Positions 29,084-38,692 of a stretch of DNA of 64,000 nucleotides are shown one piece after another (the first letter of the stretch is position 1; each line of letters opens with the position of its first letter). The notes under the pieces were generated by a model. The model had not been told where the DNA came from. It did not search any database and saw nothing but the letters and a program-made list of their open reading frames with translations. The position numbers were made by a program, and so were the translations under genes. Source of the stretch: Synechococcus sp. CC9616 (GTDB taxonomy: Bacteria; Cyanobacteriota; Cyanobacteriia; PCC-6307; Cyanobiaceae); contig NZ_KI911558.1 of the NCBI RefSeq assembly GCF_000515235.1, positions 2,511,896-2,575,895 of the forward strand, written 5' to 3'.

Positions 29084-29112
29084 AAAAAAAGGGCAGGATG
29101 AACCTGCCCTTT
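29084..29112 (-). terminator. Terminator of mpeBA
   Basis: On the minus strand AAAGGGCAGG and CCTGCCCTTT pair around TTCAT and are followed by more T's. It is 20 bases after the mpeA stop and separates the abundant mpeBA message from mpeC. Confidence 0.92.
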
Positions 29113-29132
29113 GTTTAAGCTGAAAATGTAGA

Positions 29133-29663
<531 letters not shown>

Positions 29664-29671
29664 TTATTGAC

Positions 29672-30271
<600 letters not shown>

Positions 30272-30311
30272 TTACAAGCGGCCTAAGAAACCCTCCCTTC
30301 ACCTCTCATGA

Positions 30312-30317
30312 TCTATA
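30312..30317 (-). promoter_or_regulatory. Candidate -10 element of mpeBA
   Basis: TATAGA on the minus strand, preceded by TGTG, lies about 95 bases before the mpeB start in an A/T-rich stretch. No convincing -35 box is visible, as is common for activated promoters. By eye only. Confidence 0.35.
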
Positions 30318-30371
30318 CACAAGTTCACTTTAATTTTCCAGAAGAAAATCAAATCGAGTCCAGATCGAACA

Positions 30372-31568
30372 TTATGACAATTCCTCAAGAACTCTTCGGC
30401 AAGCCCATTTCAATGGTACCCAACGAGCATTTTTGTTGAGTTCTGCTAAGAAATCCGTCTCGGCCATTAAGCCCAGCTGTAAGCAGCCCCAAGTGGCCGC
30501 CACACGAGATTTTGTGTATTGCGGAATTGTTTCGTGCAAGGATGAAATAATCAGCTCTTTGTGCTCGGTTAAAGCCATTAAGCCAGCGCACATCGTCAGG
30601 TAGTAGTGGATGACATAGTCGCTTCCTAGTTTTTGATGAAGGTTCTCAATGATTTGGCTTGCAGAATTTTGTGGTGTTTTTAAAAGACGCTTCGCCGCAC
30701 CATATTGCTTTGCTTCATCTCGATGTTGGAGAAAATTTTCGATCGATTCTGCTGAGTCAGGGCAGACGTGCTCTTCTTTCAACACCAGGTCGTTTGGATT
30801 ATCGATTAATAACTGACGGAATAATTTTCTTTCCTCCGGGCTTTCCTCGTCGTTTTCCAATTCAGGAATTAACTCCAATACACTCTTGGCTCGAAGGGGC
30901 ATCGAAACCGGACATTGAATGAGCTTGTGGACCTGTTTGCGATCACCGCTGTCTCCAAGATCGATCACAGCCGCACGGCGTTGTCCAGGAGCATCACTAC
31001 AAAGCTGCTCAACGAGTTGCGTCAATAGGTTCGTTTCACCGTGGCGCTTTGCGAAATAGCTCCGCGCAGCGCCAGAGACGAGAGGGTTGTCGTGCTTGAT
31101 CAGAGCACGGATTTCGTCGATTGCGTTGTTTAATCCAAGCCTGGTGTGAGCCTGGATGATGACACGCTTGCGATTATCAGAGCCATCGAGTGCTGCTGCG
31201 AGGGAGTTGCTTTGTTGAGGAGTTAATTCTCCATTGATCTTGATGATGGCGTCGACGGCATCAATGATGGCGATCTCGTCTTCTCCGATCAGGCAACTTA
31301 GTAAATGCGGCAATGCGCGGGGATCACGTCGTCTGCCTAGTGCTTCGATGGCTTTGCGTCGTGTAATTCTTTCATATAAATCGTCGATCGTGAGACTCAG
31401 GCATGCGATCAGAGCTTGGAGAGATTCCTCAGAATGACAGGCTCCCAGACGCGTCGCTGCCATGTATTTTGAAACTGGATTATCCAGATGCGAAGCAGGT
31501 GACTTTATCTGCTGAAGTGCGCTTTCTTCACTGATTCCGGCGAAAAGCGAATCAAATCTTTCAGCCAT
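30372..31568 (-). CDS. mpeY: Phycoerythrobilin lyase for PE-II alpha (MpeY)
   Basis: A 398-residue HEAT-repeat E/F-clan lyase. KYMAATRLGACHSEESLQAL and RITRRKAIEALGRRRDPRAL correspond to the same positions in CpeY. No NHCQGN motif is present, which fits a lyase without isomerase activity. MpeY attaches phycoerythrobilin to Cys83 of MpeA in green-light-adapted or low-PUB states. It lies immediately upstream of mpeBA on the same strand, with the mpeB leader between them. Distinguished from CpeY by this context rather than by a diagnostic residue. Confidence 0.85.
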   Translation of the reverse strand: MAERFDSLFAGISEESALQQIKSPASHLDNPVSKYMAATRLGACHSEESLQALIACLSLTIDDLYERITRRKAIEALGRRRDPRALPHLLSCLIGEDEIAIIDAVDAIIKINGELTPQQSNSLAAALDGSDNRKRVIIQAHTRLGLNNAIDEIRALIKHDNPLVSGAARSYFAKRHGETNLLTQLVEQLCSDAPGQRRAAVIDLGDSGDRKQVHKLIQCPVSMPLRAKSVLELIPELENDEESPEERKLFRQLLIDNPNDLVLKEEHVCPDSAESIENFLQHRDEAKQYGAAKRLLKTPQNSASQIIENLHQKLGSDYVIHYYLTMCAGLMALTEHKELIISSLHETIPQYTKSRVAATWGCLQLGLMAETDFLAELNKNARWVPLKWACRRVLEELS

Positions 31569-31727
31569 TTCGACTTCAAGTATTGGGATTGATCGTAGCC
31601 GATGCCTGCTGAATTGAGATTTGTATCCTCAAGAGTGAATTGATTGTTCCTAATGTTATGAATCTGGCTCGCCAGGCATGCTGGGGTTCTCGCGACAGTA
31701 TGATCTGGACGAGAATTTTTTTTATCG

Positions 31728-32048
31728 ATGTCTGCTTCTGTTGAAGCTGAGGCCGCACTCTCAAAATTCATTGCGTCCTGTGAGAACAATCCTTCCAGTG
31801 TTCAATCTCTTCAAACCATCTCTGATCTTGATCAACTAAGGCAGTTTGTTGTTTCCGTAGATCCTTCAATTACTGGATTAGCTTTGATACCTCTTGATCA
31901 GGCGACGAGAAAACCAAAAATAACTGTGGATTCAGGCCATTTACAGGATGTAATCCCTTGGAGGCTGTTGCGTTGCCCTGGTGGTCCACTCGTCCTCCAG
32001 ATGATATGCCAAAGTGCTAACTTCGCATTGTGGATTGAGAGCTGTTAA
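31728..32048 (+). CDS. Hypothetical protein with weak Nif11-like N-terminus
   Basis: A 106-residue protein. The first 45 residues (AALSKFIASCENNPSSVQSL, then LDQLRQFVVS) have the length and helix pattern of a Nif11-type domain, though diverged. The rest contains PLDQATRKPK and a hydrophobic C-terminus with several Cys. It is 3 bases before a gene with two clearer Nif11-like domains. Function unknown. It starts the plus-strand pair that is divergent from mpeY. Confidence 0.6.
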   Translation: MSASVEAEAALSKFIASCENNPSSVQSLQTISDLDQLRQFVVSVDPSITGLALIPLDQATRKPKITVDSGHLQDVIPWRLLRCPGGPLVLQMICQSANFALWIESC

Positions 32049-32051
32049 AGA

Positions 32052-32603
32052 ATGTCACAAACCGAGCTTCAACGCTTCGTTAAAAGCATCGAGACCGAGC
32101 ATGTACTTGCGACTGGGCTGAAAGCCCTGTCAAACCACCATGACGTTGTGCAGTTTGCATCAAGTCAAGGCTTTAATTTTTCTCTGAGCGAGTGGATTCG
32201 CTTTTGTTGGTTAGATCAACTTCAATTAACTGACAATGATTTGGAGTTGATATGGACAACAAAGAATGATCATTGGTCCTGGGCCTTTCGTCAGATTGCT
32301 GCTTGGCGGGCTTTGCTCATGGATGGTGCTAATCAAGATAGTTCTATGGATTCCACAGAGATAGTTTCAGCGCCTGTTTCTAATACTGCTGTTGTCGATA
32401 AAGATCAACTTTTAGAAGATTTTATAGCCCTTGCCCGCCAAGATCAAAGTCTTCAACTAAAGATTCGCGAAGCAAGAAATGATACTGAAATTTTAGAAAT
32501 CGCAAACGCATATGGATTTGCAATAGATTCCATGACCTTACTCAAAAAGTGGAGTCAACATACTGATTTTTCTAAACCAACTTGGCAAGGTTGGTTTGAG
32601 TGA
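32052..32603 (+). CDS. Protein with two Nif11-like domains
   Basis: 183 residues with two similar modules. The first is LQRFVKSIETEHVLATGLKA...DVVQFASSQGFNFSLSEW (about 5-50). The second is LLEDFIALARQDQSLQLKIR...EILEIANAYGFAIDSMTL (about 120-165). Both follow the Nif11 pattern of a Phe in the first helix and a G[FY] before the second part, known from leader peptides of peptide natural products and from proteins near nitrogenase genes. There is no GG cleavage site or modifying enzyme nearby, so a precursor peptide is unlikely. Convergent with cpeR, stops adjacent. A/T-rich compared with its neighbours. Confidence 0.75.
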   Translation: MSQTELQRFVKSIETEHVLATGLKALSNHHDVVQFASSQGFNFSLSEWIRFCWLDQLQLTDNDLELIWTTKNDHWSWAFRQIAAWRALLMDGANQDSSMDSTEIVSAPVSNTAVVDKDQLLEDFIALARQDQSLQLKIREARNDTEILEIANAYGFAIDSMTLLKKWSQHTDFSKPTWQGWFE

Positions 32604-32915
32604 TTATCGATTGATATCTGAGTAGCGTGTTTCAGATGAACCATGCTTCGCCCAATATTCAACAATCTTTTCGCCGCCGGGTCTTGGGACTGATGCTTTT
32701 GTACGCAAGATTTTAAAAGCCCGACCCGACCCCATTGGCCAATTTCCTACAGCTTCAACGCTTCTTACTTTTCCGCCAAGAGTCATCAGGCAGCATTCAA
32801 ATCGTTCTAAATGTGATTGGTCGACAGTCTCAAAGATGAAATCTCGATCAAAGCAGATCAGATGTTGTGATCTAATCCATCCTCTCAGATATTTTTCTGC
32901 ATCTTTTCTGTTCAT
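32604..32915 (-). CDS. cpeR: Phycoerythrin operon activator CpeR
   Basis: A 103-residue basic protein. WIRSQHLICFDRDFIFETVD and RFECCLMTLGGKVRSVEAVG, then the charged end IVEYWAKHGSSETRY, fit CpeR, which in Fremyella is needed for cpeBA expression in green light. It is the last gene of the unit cpeC-mpeD-cpeE-cpeS-cpeT-cpeR, and its ATG overlaps the cpeT stop by 4 bases, exactly the cpeCDESTR order. No DNA-binding motif is evident, so the mechanism is open. Confidence 0.85.
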   Translation of the reverse strand: MNRKDAEKYLRGWIRSQHLICFDRDFIFETVDQSHLERFECCLMTLGGKVRSVEAVGNWPMGSGRAFKILRTKASVPRPGGEKIVEYWAKHGSSETRYSDINR

Positions 32916-33529
32916 TCTATATTATCTGACCCTGATTTTAACCAGTTCTCGTTGATGCTTTCATTGAGTTCTGCGATACGTTCAAAACGAAGTAATCCAT
33001 GTTCGCTTCCCCAACATTGGACATCTGTTTCGAGGTCATAGCCTCTGTCGCGACTGTTCCACGATTGGGAGCTTAATTCGACTTCGCTGACAAGATATGT
33101 CAACTTTCCATCTCTTGGTACAAGACATTTCTTGCCTGGTTCAACTGATCCCTCATAGTATCCATCTCTCATTTCTTTGAAATGCATGGCGCAGCCACAG
33201 CGCTCTTCAATTTGTTCCGTTTTGATCTTATTGAGTAAATCTGGATAACGTCCTGCTCCAGCAATACGATGATGTTGTCGGTATCCAAAATTTTCAACAA
33301 TCAATAACTCATCTTTCTGCCTCAAATTATGCATGCCTTGGCGATACGGATTCCAAGGATCGTGGTCATAACTCTGCTCAGAGTAAAGAGACGGTTTTCC
33401 AAAGATTTTGAATGGAAGTGGTCGAAAGTAGATGTTAATACGTGCAAAATCCTTTGGGTTATATTGTGCCTGTTGATAATTGCTGAAATGCCCGGCGAGT
33501 ATCCGCGCAAATTTTAGAAGCGAATCCAT
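32912..33529 (-). CDS. cpeT: CpeT/CpcT-family bilin lyase or chaperone (CpeT)
   Basis: A 205-residue T-type protein from ATG 33529; the open frame extends 12 codons further up. Family blocks are the N-terminal LLKFARILAGHFSNYQQAQ, INIYFRPLPFKIFG, SLYSEQSYDHDPWNPYRQG, ERCGCAMHFKE and RDRGYDLETDVQCWGSEHG. T-type lyases load the Cys155/165 site on beta subunits; CpeT serves or assists CpeB Cys165. A paralog, CpcT, lies at 39312-39923. It sits between cpeS and cpeR in the operon. Confidence 0.9.
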   Translation of the reverse strand: MDSLLKFARILAGHFSNYQQAQYNPKDFARINIYFRPLPFKIFGKPSLYSEQSYDHDPWNPYRQGMHNLRQKDELLIVENFGYRQHHRIAGAGRYPDLLNKIKTEQIEERCGCAMHFKEMRDGYYEGSVEPGKKCLVPRDGKLTYLVSEVELSSQSWNSRDRGYDLETDVQCWGSEHGLLRFERIAELNESINENWLKSGSDNIE

Positions 33530-33554
33530 CCGATGTAGATACGACGAACTTATC

Positions 33555-34085
33555 CTAAACGGCAAGTCGCCTTACTTCGGAGGCAAATGATGCTTGCAGG
33601 ATCCCAGCCCCTTCGGACGTGCGAATGATAGAGGAGCGACAACGTACATTCTCTGAAACGAACCATATTCTTTCTTCTGCAATCGATTGACCATATTGTG
33701 TGTTTAAGATAAAAGTACCATCTTCAAGTAGTTGATAAGAGGATATTGCTTCTTCTGATTCTGCATAACCAATACTGCGAATTAGGCGGCCTTTCGAATT
33801 GTTTTCTGGGATAGGAATAAGGAGGCACTCTCCTTTGGATACTTCACCCGGATTCTCGGGTTCCCAGTCACTGTCAGCCTCCCACTTCATGAAAAAGGGA
33901 CAGAGGTTTTCGGAACTAATACCAGATTTAGCTAACAATTCTACTACGCGAGGATCATTGCTTTTAATAGGGGTGATGCTAATTTCGCTAACGACGTCTT
34001 CGAAAATTTGAAAAGCAAGCGAATGGCCGCTCCGCATTGATTTCCACTCGCCAATGCTCTGAGCAACAAATTGCTCAATTGTCAT
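33555..34085 (-). CDS. cpeS: Phycoerythrobilin lyase CpeS
   Basis: A 176-residue S/U-clan lyase. IGEWKSMRSGHSLAFQIFED near residue 11 and LIRSIGYAESEEAISSYQLL match CpeS of Prochlorococcus as I recall it, which attaches phycoerythrobilin to Cys82 of beta-phycoerythrin. ERIWFVSENVRCRSS is the lipocalin-strand block of the family. It stands directly before cpeT and cpeR, as in cpeCDESTR. ATG 34085 is preferred to an in-frame start four codons upstream. Its start overlaps the small preceding gene by 11 bases. Confidence 0.88.
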   Translation of the reverse strand: MTIEQFVAQSIGEWKSMRSGHSLAFQIFEDVVSEISITPIKSNDPRVVELLAKSGISSENLCPFFMKWEADSDWEPENPGEVSKGECLLIPIPENNSKGRLIRSIGYAESEEAISSYQLLEDGTFILNTQYGQSIAEERIWFVSENVRCRSSIIRTSEGAGILQASFASEVRRLAV

Positions 34086-34248
34086 GCGACAAATCACGCT
34101 TGCTTGAGTCTAGTTCTGCCTTCCTTGATGTTTGCACCATATTAACCATTGAATCAATCATCATAGACATTGAAGCCGGAACTTCCTTGATTGATTCATT
34201 GAATAATCTGTTGTAGTGGTTGCGTCCTGAGGCGCGAACGATAGCCAT
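34075..34248 (-). CDS. Small conserved-position protein between cpeE and cpeS
   Basis: 57 residues: starts MAIVRASGRNHYNRLFNESI, then a helix rich in Met/Ser (SMSMMIDSMVNMVQ) and a charged tail. No known domain. It lies 57 bases after cpeE and overlaps the cpeS start by 11 bases, so it fits into the operon without gaps. This spacing is the main reason to believe it is translated. No strong ribosome site is seen. Confidence 0.5.
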   Translation of the reverse strand: MAIVRASGRNHYNRLFNESIKEVPASMSMMIDSMVNMVQTSRKAELDSSKRDLSHDN

Positions 34249-34304
34249 GGCTGAAAATGTTGGCGAGAAGATTTTAGATGTTTATAAGTGGTGTTATTCC
34301 TGTT

Positions 34305-35030
34305 TTAATTATTCGTTGTGATAGAGACGATTTTTCCACCTTGCTGATGAATGCTTTTGACAGTGGCTGACAATGAAGTTTGGCTCACCACAGACCGTTG
34401 CGCAACCCTGCGGTTAGCGCCTAGTTGTTTCCGTGATCTCCACAGCACAGTGAGAGTCGAACCAATGCCGACGCTTTTGCGTCCGACAAGATCTGGTGTT
34501 TCACCGGTGGCAAGACTGCTTAGCAATCTTGAACGAGAGACTCCATCAAATCCTGCAGTACCTGGGTCTACTGCATTAGCTCGATTATAAGCAAGTGTTG
34601 TGGAACCAACGGTTGTTTGCTTGTTTCTAAGAAATGGAACCTGATCGACTCCAAAGGTTTTCAGGTACTCATCGCTATAAGTGTAACTGGCGATTTCAGC
34701 ATCAAATCCTTCATCCGCCATTAGGCGTACGTGCTCCATGACTTCGGCTTGGTCGTTAGGAGATCGACCCAGTAAATGTTTGAAGTTTAGTTCTACAAAT
34801 CGGTAAGGGCTATTTCTCTCAAGAAATATTTTACGGTAAGTTTCTGACTGTGCCAGGGCTGTGATTAAGCCCTGCACAGTGAGATCACCATTCATGAATA
34901 GTGCGTCTATCGAAGGCAATATATCCAGCTCCATCAGATGCATGTTGCCAAACACCTGCCGGTAAGCGGCATCGAGAACCTCACGCGAGTGGCCCGGGTC
35001 GAGATTGGCTGTCGTTGCTTGGGTAATCAT
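34305..35030 (-). CDS. cpeE: Phycoerythrin I rod linker CpeE
   Basis: A 241-residue linker. The rod-linker domain (VLDAAYRQVFGNMHLMELD, RFVELNFKHLLGRSP, YSDEYLKTFGVDQVPF) covers residues 15-150, and a CpcD-type C-terminal domain covers about 185-241, ending VKSIHQQGGKIVSITTNN. It has no N-terminal Cys extension, so no bilin is expected. CpeE ties a PE-I disc to its neighbour in the rod. It follows mpeD in the operon by 64 bases. Confidence 0.87.
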   Translation of the reverse strand: MITQATTANLDPGHSREVLDAAYRQVFGNMHLMELDILPSIDALFMNGDLTVQGLITALAQSETYRKIFLERNSPYRFVELNFKHLLGRSPNDQAEVMEHVRLMADEGFDAEIASYTYSDEYLKTFGVDQVPFLRNKQTTVGSTTLAYNRANAVDPGTAGFDGVSRSRLLSSLATGETPDLVGRKSVGIGSTLTVLWRSRKQLGANRRVAQRSVVSQTSLSATVKSIHQQGGKIVSITTNN

Positions 35031-35094
35031 TGCTTGGAGTAATTAGGTCGATAAAACATCATTCCCGAATGTCTCGGGAATATCATTGCTAATG

Positions 35095-36750
35095 TCACAT
35101 CACTTCTGTGATTGAAACGATTTTACCGCCACGGGCGTGAATATACTTCATTTGGGAGCTCATATCTTTTCCGGAGACGAGATAAGTGCTGCTGGCAGTT
35201 CGTTGTCTTGCGTTTCTCGTTTGAGCACTAACGACAATCCGGAACCTCTTCGTGGTTGGATCTGGTGAACCTGACTGTGCGCTGTTGCGATTGATGCGGC
35301 TTGTGGTGTTAGACCAACCGCTTGGAACCATGCCTGTCGCGACTGAGTTCACCAAGGCGGAACCCGTGAGGACGGTGTCGCTTGCTGCGAAACCTTCTGC
35401 TAGTGAAAGATGGCGGTTGAATGCCACCTGTGAACGGCCGTTTTCGCTCAGAATTCGCATGTAAGGGATGGTGTCCTCACCAAACACTTCTTGATACTCT
35501 GAGGAATCGATGTAGCTGCTGATTTCAGCTTCATAACCCTGATCGGCAAGAATTTGAATATGTTCGCTCACTTCCTGTTGGGATTTAGGTGCTCTCCCGA
35601 GGAAATGTTTGAAGTTCAGTTCAATGAAACGATAGGGTGCGTTGGTTTCAAAGAAGCGACGCTTGTATTCAGCTGAATTACCGATTGCACGCACGAATTC
35701 GCGTGTGCTGAGGTAGCCATCGCAGTAGCGGCTTTCAGCCGACATGGAACGTTCGAACTCCATGAGATGGGGATTACCCATCACTTGGCGATAGCAGGAT
35801 CTAATCAGAGCACTGATCTGATCAGAGCTATCTCCAGGGCATCGCTGGAAAACTTCTTGTTCTCTTTGACCGAGGCCGAAGTTGACGTAGGCGTCGTTAC
35901 GAATTGGAGCTGCATCTTTCCCTGAAGTGACTCCAGGTTTTTTAGGTGCAAAAGCGGCGCGCGCATAGATGCCTGAAAGTGACGTTGTTCCACCTGTTAC
36001 TTGGCTTGGCGTGTTAATCCGCTGTGTGGTGTTCTTAGCCAAATTGCCCTGCAAGATGCTGCGGGCACCAACAGCACTATCACTGATTGCAAAACTTCTC
36101 TCAAGTGCCGCCATGTTGGGGAAACAAGCGGTAGACAGATCCGCTGGAGAGTTCCAGGCGCGGGCATAAGGAATGATGTCTTCGCCAAAGACTTCGGCGT
36201 ATTCTGCAGAGTCAACAAGTGCATCAACGACGGCGTTGTGACCGCCTTCATTGAGAATGCCGATGAGGCGAGACATCTCAGATTGGCTCTGGGGAGGACG
36301 ACCCAGCAGATGTTTTGTGTTGAGTTCAATGCCCCTCTGGGGAGCTACTCCCTCGAAAAATCTTTTCTTGTAGAAACTGCTCTTTGCTAAGCCACGGATG
36401 AAGTCGCGTACATTTAAGTCTCCGTTGCAGAGCTGGGCCTCAAGTTCAACGGATCGCTCGAAATCCATCACGTGTGCATTGCCATAGACCTGTCGGTAAC
36501 CGGCTGCGATTGCCTGCTCAAGAGCTGCACTGTCGTTGGGGCTGTAGAGCTCTTGAACCACACCGTGGGGGCAATTTTCGTGTAAGCGAGGCCCAATCGC
36601 GATATTCATGTTGGCGCATGACTGACGTAGATATTCGCTGTTCGTCAGTGCTGGCTTGTTCTGTGTGGTACCTCCACGGTTGAAAGAAACAGGGCTTGAC
36701 CACTTGCTGGCGGCACCGAATCCGGTTGATGCAGGCTTACTGAGTGTCAT
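35095..36750 (-). CDS. mpeD: Large bilin-bearing linker MpeD (MpeC-CpeD fusion)
   Basis: A 551-residue double linker. Residues 1-245 resemble MpeC, including SCANMNIAIGPRLHENCPHG with Cys45 and a rod-linker domain (RDFIRGLAKSSFYKKRFF, RGIELNTKHLLGRPP). Residues 290-450 are a second rod-linker domain of PE-I type (RSCYRQVMGNPHLMEFERS, RFIELNFKHFLGRAP). The C-terminus is a CpcD domain ending ARGGKIVSITEVM. This is the layout published for SYNW2000 of WH8102 (548 residues, named MpeD, phycourobilin-bearing), proposed to bridge PE-I and PE-II discs. It lies between cpeC and cpeE. Confidence 0.93.
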   Translation of the reverse strand: MTLSKPASTGFGAASKWSSPVSFNRGGTTQNKPALTNSEYLRQSCANMNIAIGPRLHENCPHGVVQELYSPNDSAALEQAIAAGYRQVYGNAHVMDFERSVELEAQLCNGDLNVRDFIRGLAKSSFYKKRFFEGVAPQRGIELNTKHLLGRPPQSQSEMSRLIGILNEGGHNAVVDALVDSAEYAEVFGEDIIPYARAWNSPADLSTACFPNMAALERSFAISDSAVGARSILQGNLAKNTTQRINTPSQVTGGTTSLSGIYARAAFAPKKPGVTSGKDAAPIRNDAYVNFGLGQREQEVFQRCPGDSSDQISALIRSCYRQVMGNPHLMEFERSMSAESRYCDGYLSTREFVRAIGNSAEYKRRFFETNAPYRFIELNFKHFLGRAPKSQQEVSEHIQILADQGYEAEISSYIDSSEYQEVFGEDTIPYMRILSENGRSQVAFNRHLSLAEGFAASDTVLTGSALVNSVATGMVPSGWSNTTSRINRNSAQSGSPDPTTKRFRIVVSAQTRNARQRTASSTYLVSGKDMSSQMKYIHARGGKIVSITEVM

Positions 36751-36808
36751 TGTGAATGTGTGGTGAGGTTGAGATTGGTTGGATGTCTTGACGAGGTAAG
36801 TCAGATCA

Positions 36809-37687
36809 TCAACTTATGGGAGTAATGCTGGCGATTTTGCCGCCTTCTCGGTGGATGCGAATGAATTGTTCAGATAACTTGTCGAATGGGACGTAATAGA
36901 CCCTGTTTGATTTCACATAGCGAGAAATACGTTTCAGGTTGTTTGATCTGTAGCCAGTCACTTCAACACGAAAAGTTTTCCCTTCAGCTCCCGCGCCAAC
37001 GCCCAGGCGAGTAGGGGCTTCCTGAAGATTGGTTGCTGGTCGGAAGCTCCAACCGGTGCTTTCTTCAGACGAAGGCCGAACGACCGGAAGCGGTCGATTT
37101 TGGTATGCCGCTCCACCGAGCTTTGAGGCTTTACCGGAGAGATCACCCTTGAGACTGCTACTGCTGTTGCCCCGCAACAGCTGAAAACTCCATGTGAATT
37201 CCTGCATCGTTCCGCAGGATTCAGTTTTCCATCCGCGTTGATAGGGAACAATCCATTCTCCATAGGTGTCTTGATATTCTTTTGAGTCAATAAAAGTGTC
37301 TATATCTTTTTCAAATCCAGCAGAATCGAGTGTGTCGGAGTGGCCTCTCATTTCCTCGTAATCTGTTGGCGCACGTCCGAGTAAATGTCGAAATGTAAGC
37401 TCGATATAGCGGTAGCGAGAACAGCTATCGAAAAATCTTGTTCTGTAGAGGTCGCTTTTGGCGAGTTTGCGAACCAGCTCGCGAACGCTTAATTCGCCGA
37501 GTTTGAATTGAGATTCTGTGATGAGATCTCTCTCACTGTCCATGACGTAGGCATTGCCTAGCACCTGGCGGTAGGTGGCACGAATAATCTCAGCTTTTTT
37601 GAGATCATCATCTCCTGGCAGAAGTTCAACAACTGCATCAGTGTCGAAGCTTTCTACCCCAAGGAGCGAGGCCGGACCGAATGGCAT
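36809..37687 (-). CDS. cpeC: Phycoerythrin I rod linker CpeC
   Basis: A 292-residue linker. The start MPFGPASLLGVESF is typical of CpcC/CpeC/CpeD linkers. The rod-linker domain includes RATYRQVLGNAYVMDSERD, RYRYIELTFRHLLGRAP and EYQDTYGEWIVPYQRGWKTE. A CpcD domain occupies the last 60 residues (TFRVEVTGYRSNNLKRISRY, ending EGGKIASITPIS). ATG 37687 is chosen for the family start; an upstream ATG at 37735 is in frame. It is the first gene of the cpeC-mpeD-cpeE unit. CpcC is excluded because only one phycocyanin disc is expected in this lineage. Confidence 0.85.
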   Translation of the reverse strand: MPFGPASLLGVESFDTDAVVELLPGDDDLKKAEIIRATYRQVLGNAYVMDSERDLITESQFKLGELSVRELVRKLAKSDLYRTRFFDSCSRYRYIELTFRHLLGRAPTDYEEMRGHSDTLDSAGFEKDIDTFIDSKEYQDTYGEWIVPYQRGWKTESCGTMQEFTWSFQLLRGNSSSSLKGDLSGKASKLGGAAYQNRPLPVVRPSSEESTGWSFRPATNLQEAPTRLGVGAGAEGKTFRVEVTGYRSNNLKRISRYVKSNRVYYVPFDKLSEQFIRIHREGGKIASITPIS

Positions 37688-37811
37688 GGACAGGATCCAC
37701 TTATCGCCGTACCATGATCGGCCAATTGTCGTCATGTATACGGCGGTCTTTACAAACCTCAACCCGTACTGCTCCTGAGGCAACTCGGGGGCGTGAAGAG
37801 TTGAGCTTTGA

Positions 37812-38498
37812 TTAGAGATCCTGAAGATTCTCGAGGCTGAGACGTGTTGTCTTCCTCGTGATCGGGTTCCAATGGTCGAGTTGCTCTGATGGTCGTGTCA
37901 GCAACATTGAGATCATTGTTTCAAAATTTTTGCAGTACGAAAAATCTGCACCTTTGATTGAATCCGCAGTTTCGAAATCTGCGTTTTCAAGGTTGGCGCC
38001 GCGGAAATCGGCCAGATCCAGTTGCGATGTGCCAAAGCGTGCTCGCTTGCAGCAGGCTCCTTTGAAGCTGGCATTGCGAAGGTCTGCACCAACAAATGAA
38101 ACGTCATCGAGAACGGAACCGCTTAAATCGGCACCACTGAGATAGGCCCCCAAAAAACTGGCGCCCCTGAGATCAAGCCCTCGGAGGTCTGCGCCGTTGA
38201 AAAACTGTCCGTTCAGTCGTGCTCCAGGACCAACGGCGCCAGACGAGGCATATTGGAATTCACTCGGCCAACGAGTCGCCCAGTCAAATCTTGCGAGCCG
38301 AAGATCGGCACCTTCCAGGTTGGCATTGCTGAGATCTGCTCCCCTCAGATCAACGCGGCAAAGCTTTGCCTGGCTCAAGTTTGATTCTTTAAGATCTGCG
38401 TTTTTCCACGATGCGCCCCTTGCATCGATGCCTTCGCTCCCATCTCGATCAAGAAAAAACGGTTGTTGTTGTTCAGATGTAACCCAATTCTTGATCAA
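37812..38498 (-). CDS. Pentapeptide-repeat protein
   Basis: A 228-residue protein with two runs of A(D/N)LxX pentapeptides: residues 33-68 (ADLKESNLSQAKLCRVDLRG onward) and about 100-185 (ADLRGLDLRGASFLGAYLSG onward). These fold as a right-handed quadrilateral beta-helix. Four or five Cys occur in the second run. There is no signal peptide, so it is probably cytoplasmic. Its place directly upstream of cpeC on the same strand ties it to the rod cluster, but the role is unknown. Confidence 0.85.
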   Translation of the reverse strand: MIKNWVTSEQQQPFFLDRDGSEGIDARGASWKNADLKESNLSQAKLCRVDLRGADLSNANLEGADLRLARFDWATRWPSEFQYASSGAVGPGARLNGQFFNGADLRGLDLRGASFLGAYLSGADLSGSVLDDVSFVGADLRNASFKGACCKRARFGTSQLDLADFRGANLENADFETADSIKGADFSYCKNFETMISMLLTRPSEQLDHWNPITRKTTRLSLENLQDL

Positions 38499-38692
38499 AA
38501 TAGCTTATAAGTAAACAAGAATCATACAGTGCGGCGTCCGACTGGTATGGCATTTGTTTGCCTTCATTGCGTTATTTGGATCAATCATTAATGATGTGAA
38601 GTAAGTATTGAGTATCTTGTAGATTTCTTTTCATTCGAAACTGATGTATCTCTCTGCTTTACAGTCGTTGCTCTAAAGGCTGTTTCTTCATT

